A DNA stretch of 5,877 nucleotides, taken from NCBI GenBank assembly GCA_031254675.1, contig JAIRTV010000533.1, positions 1 through 5,877 of the forward strand, given 5' to 3'. Position numbers and translations under genes: made by a program. This DNA is from Planctomycetaceae bacterium (GTDB lineage: Bacteria; Planctomycetota; Planctomycetia; Pirellulales; Thermoguttaceae). Shown here piece by piece: positions 5,731 to 5,877 of the stretch (position 1 is its first letter; each line of letters opens with the position of its first letter). The notes beneath the pieces were generated by a model that was not told the origin of the DNA, did no database searches, and saw nothing but the letters and a program-made list of their open reading frames with translations.

Positions 5731-5877
5731 TTAGATACGTTGATTTGCGTGACTTTTTGGTAGTCTATTTTTTGTTTTGTAGTGGTAGAATCTTGCGTAC
5801 TCTCTTCGTAAAGAACGTTTTTCGATTGTCCATTTTACCCAATTTGGACAAGTACGTGTTGCATGATGTCGCAGTTG
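5731..5877 (-). CDS. Possible C-terminal end of an unrecognised basic protein
   Basis: A minus-strand frame is open from the right edge of the window to a TAA at 5731-5733, giving 48 residues with no start inside the window. The fragment is strongly basic, with segments such as CPNWVKWTIEKRSLRREY and RFYHYKTKNRLPK, and contains two tryptophans and no low-complexity run. This looks more like a real protein tail than translated spacer. A small terminator-like hairpin follows the stop. I do not recognise a family; a nucleic-acid-binding or transposase-type protein would fit the charge, but that is a guess. At this length it could also be a chance open frame. Confidence 0.35.
   Translation of the reverse strand, partial: QLRHHATRTCPNWVKWTIEKRSLRREYARFYHYKTKNRLPKSHANQRI

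Noticed and set aside
5394..5763. Plus-strand frames over the right repeats, with a heptad-like NLSFQVG pattern
   Set aside because: The heptad pattern comes from the 21-bp DNA repeat period. The flanking translations look random and the frames lack ribosome binding sites.

Overview
The window most likely comes from a member of the Planctomycetota with fairly low GC content. Three things point there: the lipoprotein at 4258-5256 matches, from memory, a LolA-like family I associate with planctomycetes; the glutamine-amidotransferase-like and metallophosphatase-like proteins carry active-site variants I also associate with that phylum; and three of the four main genes lack a recognisable Shine-Dalgarno sequence. 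The placement rests on family recollection, not on a search.

Layout from left to right. Bases 1-672 hold no gene I can assert, only frame fragments that may be decayed coding sequence. A plus-strand gene at 673-1458, with a strong AGGAGG ribosome binding site, encodes a class I glutamine amidotransferase-like (peptidase C26) protein whose nucleophile cysteine is replaced by glycine. It converges on a minus-strand gene (1538-2791), and a 12-bp hairpin between the two stops probably terminates transcription from one or both sides. The 1538-2791 gene encodes a four-helix membrane-anchored metallophosphoesterase-like protein with two altered signature motifs. Upstream of it, 2792-3032 contains a large, perfect 18-bp inverted repeat. 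Next come two tightly linked minus-strand genes, seven bases apart: a LolA-like lipoprotein (4258-5256, promoter-proximal) and a polytopic membrane protein (3033-4250) that looks like a distant relative of cytochrome bd oxidase subunit I. The lipoprotein ends in a tandem array of five 15-bp units encoding a Pro/Gln-rich tail. The last 620 bases are mostly non-coding, with short direct and inverted repeats; a possible gene tail enters from the right edge on the minus strand.

How the genes work together is not evident. The lipoprotein and membrane protein are probably one transcription unit at the cell envelope, and the phosphoesterase-like gene may be a further member or a separate unit. The amidotransferase-like gene is independent. 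I see no CRISPR array, intact insertion sequence, tRNA, rRNA or defence system. The most interesting points are two neighbouring enzyme-fold proteins with substituted catalytic residues, the Cys/His clusters in the membrane protein, and the two unexplained hairpin or repeat elements.
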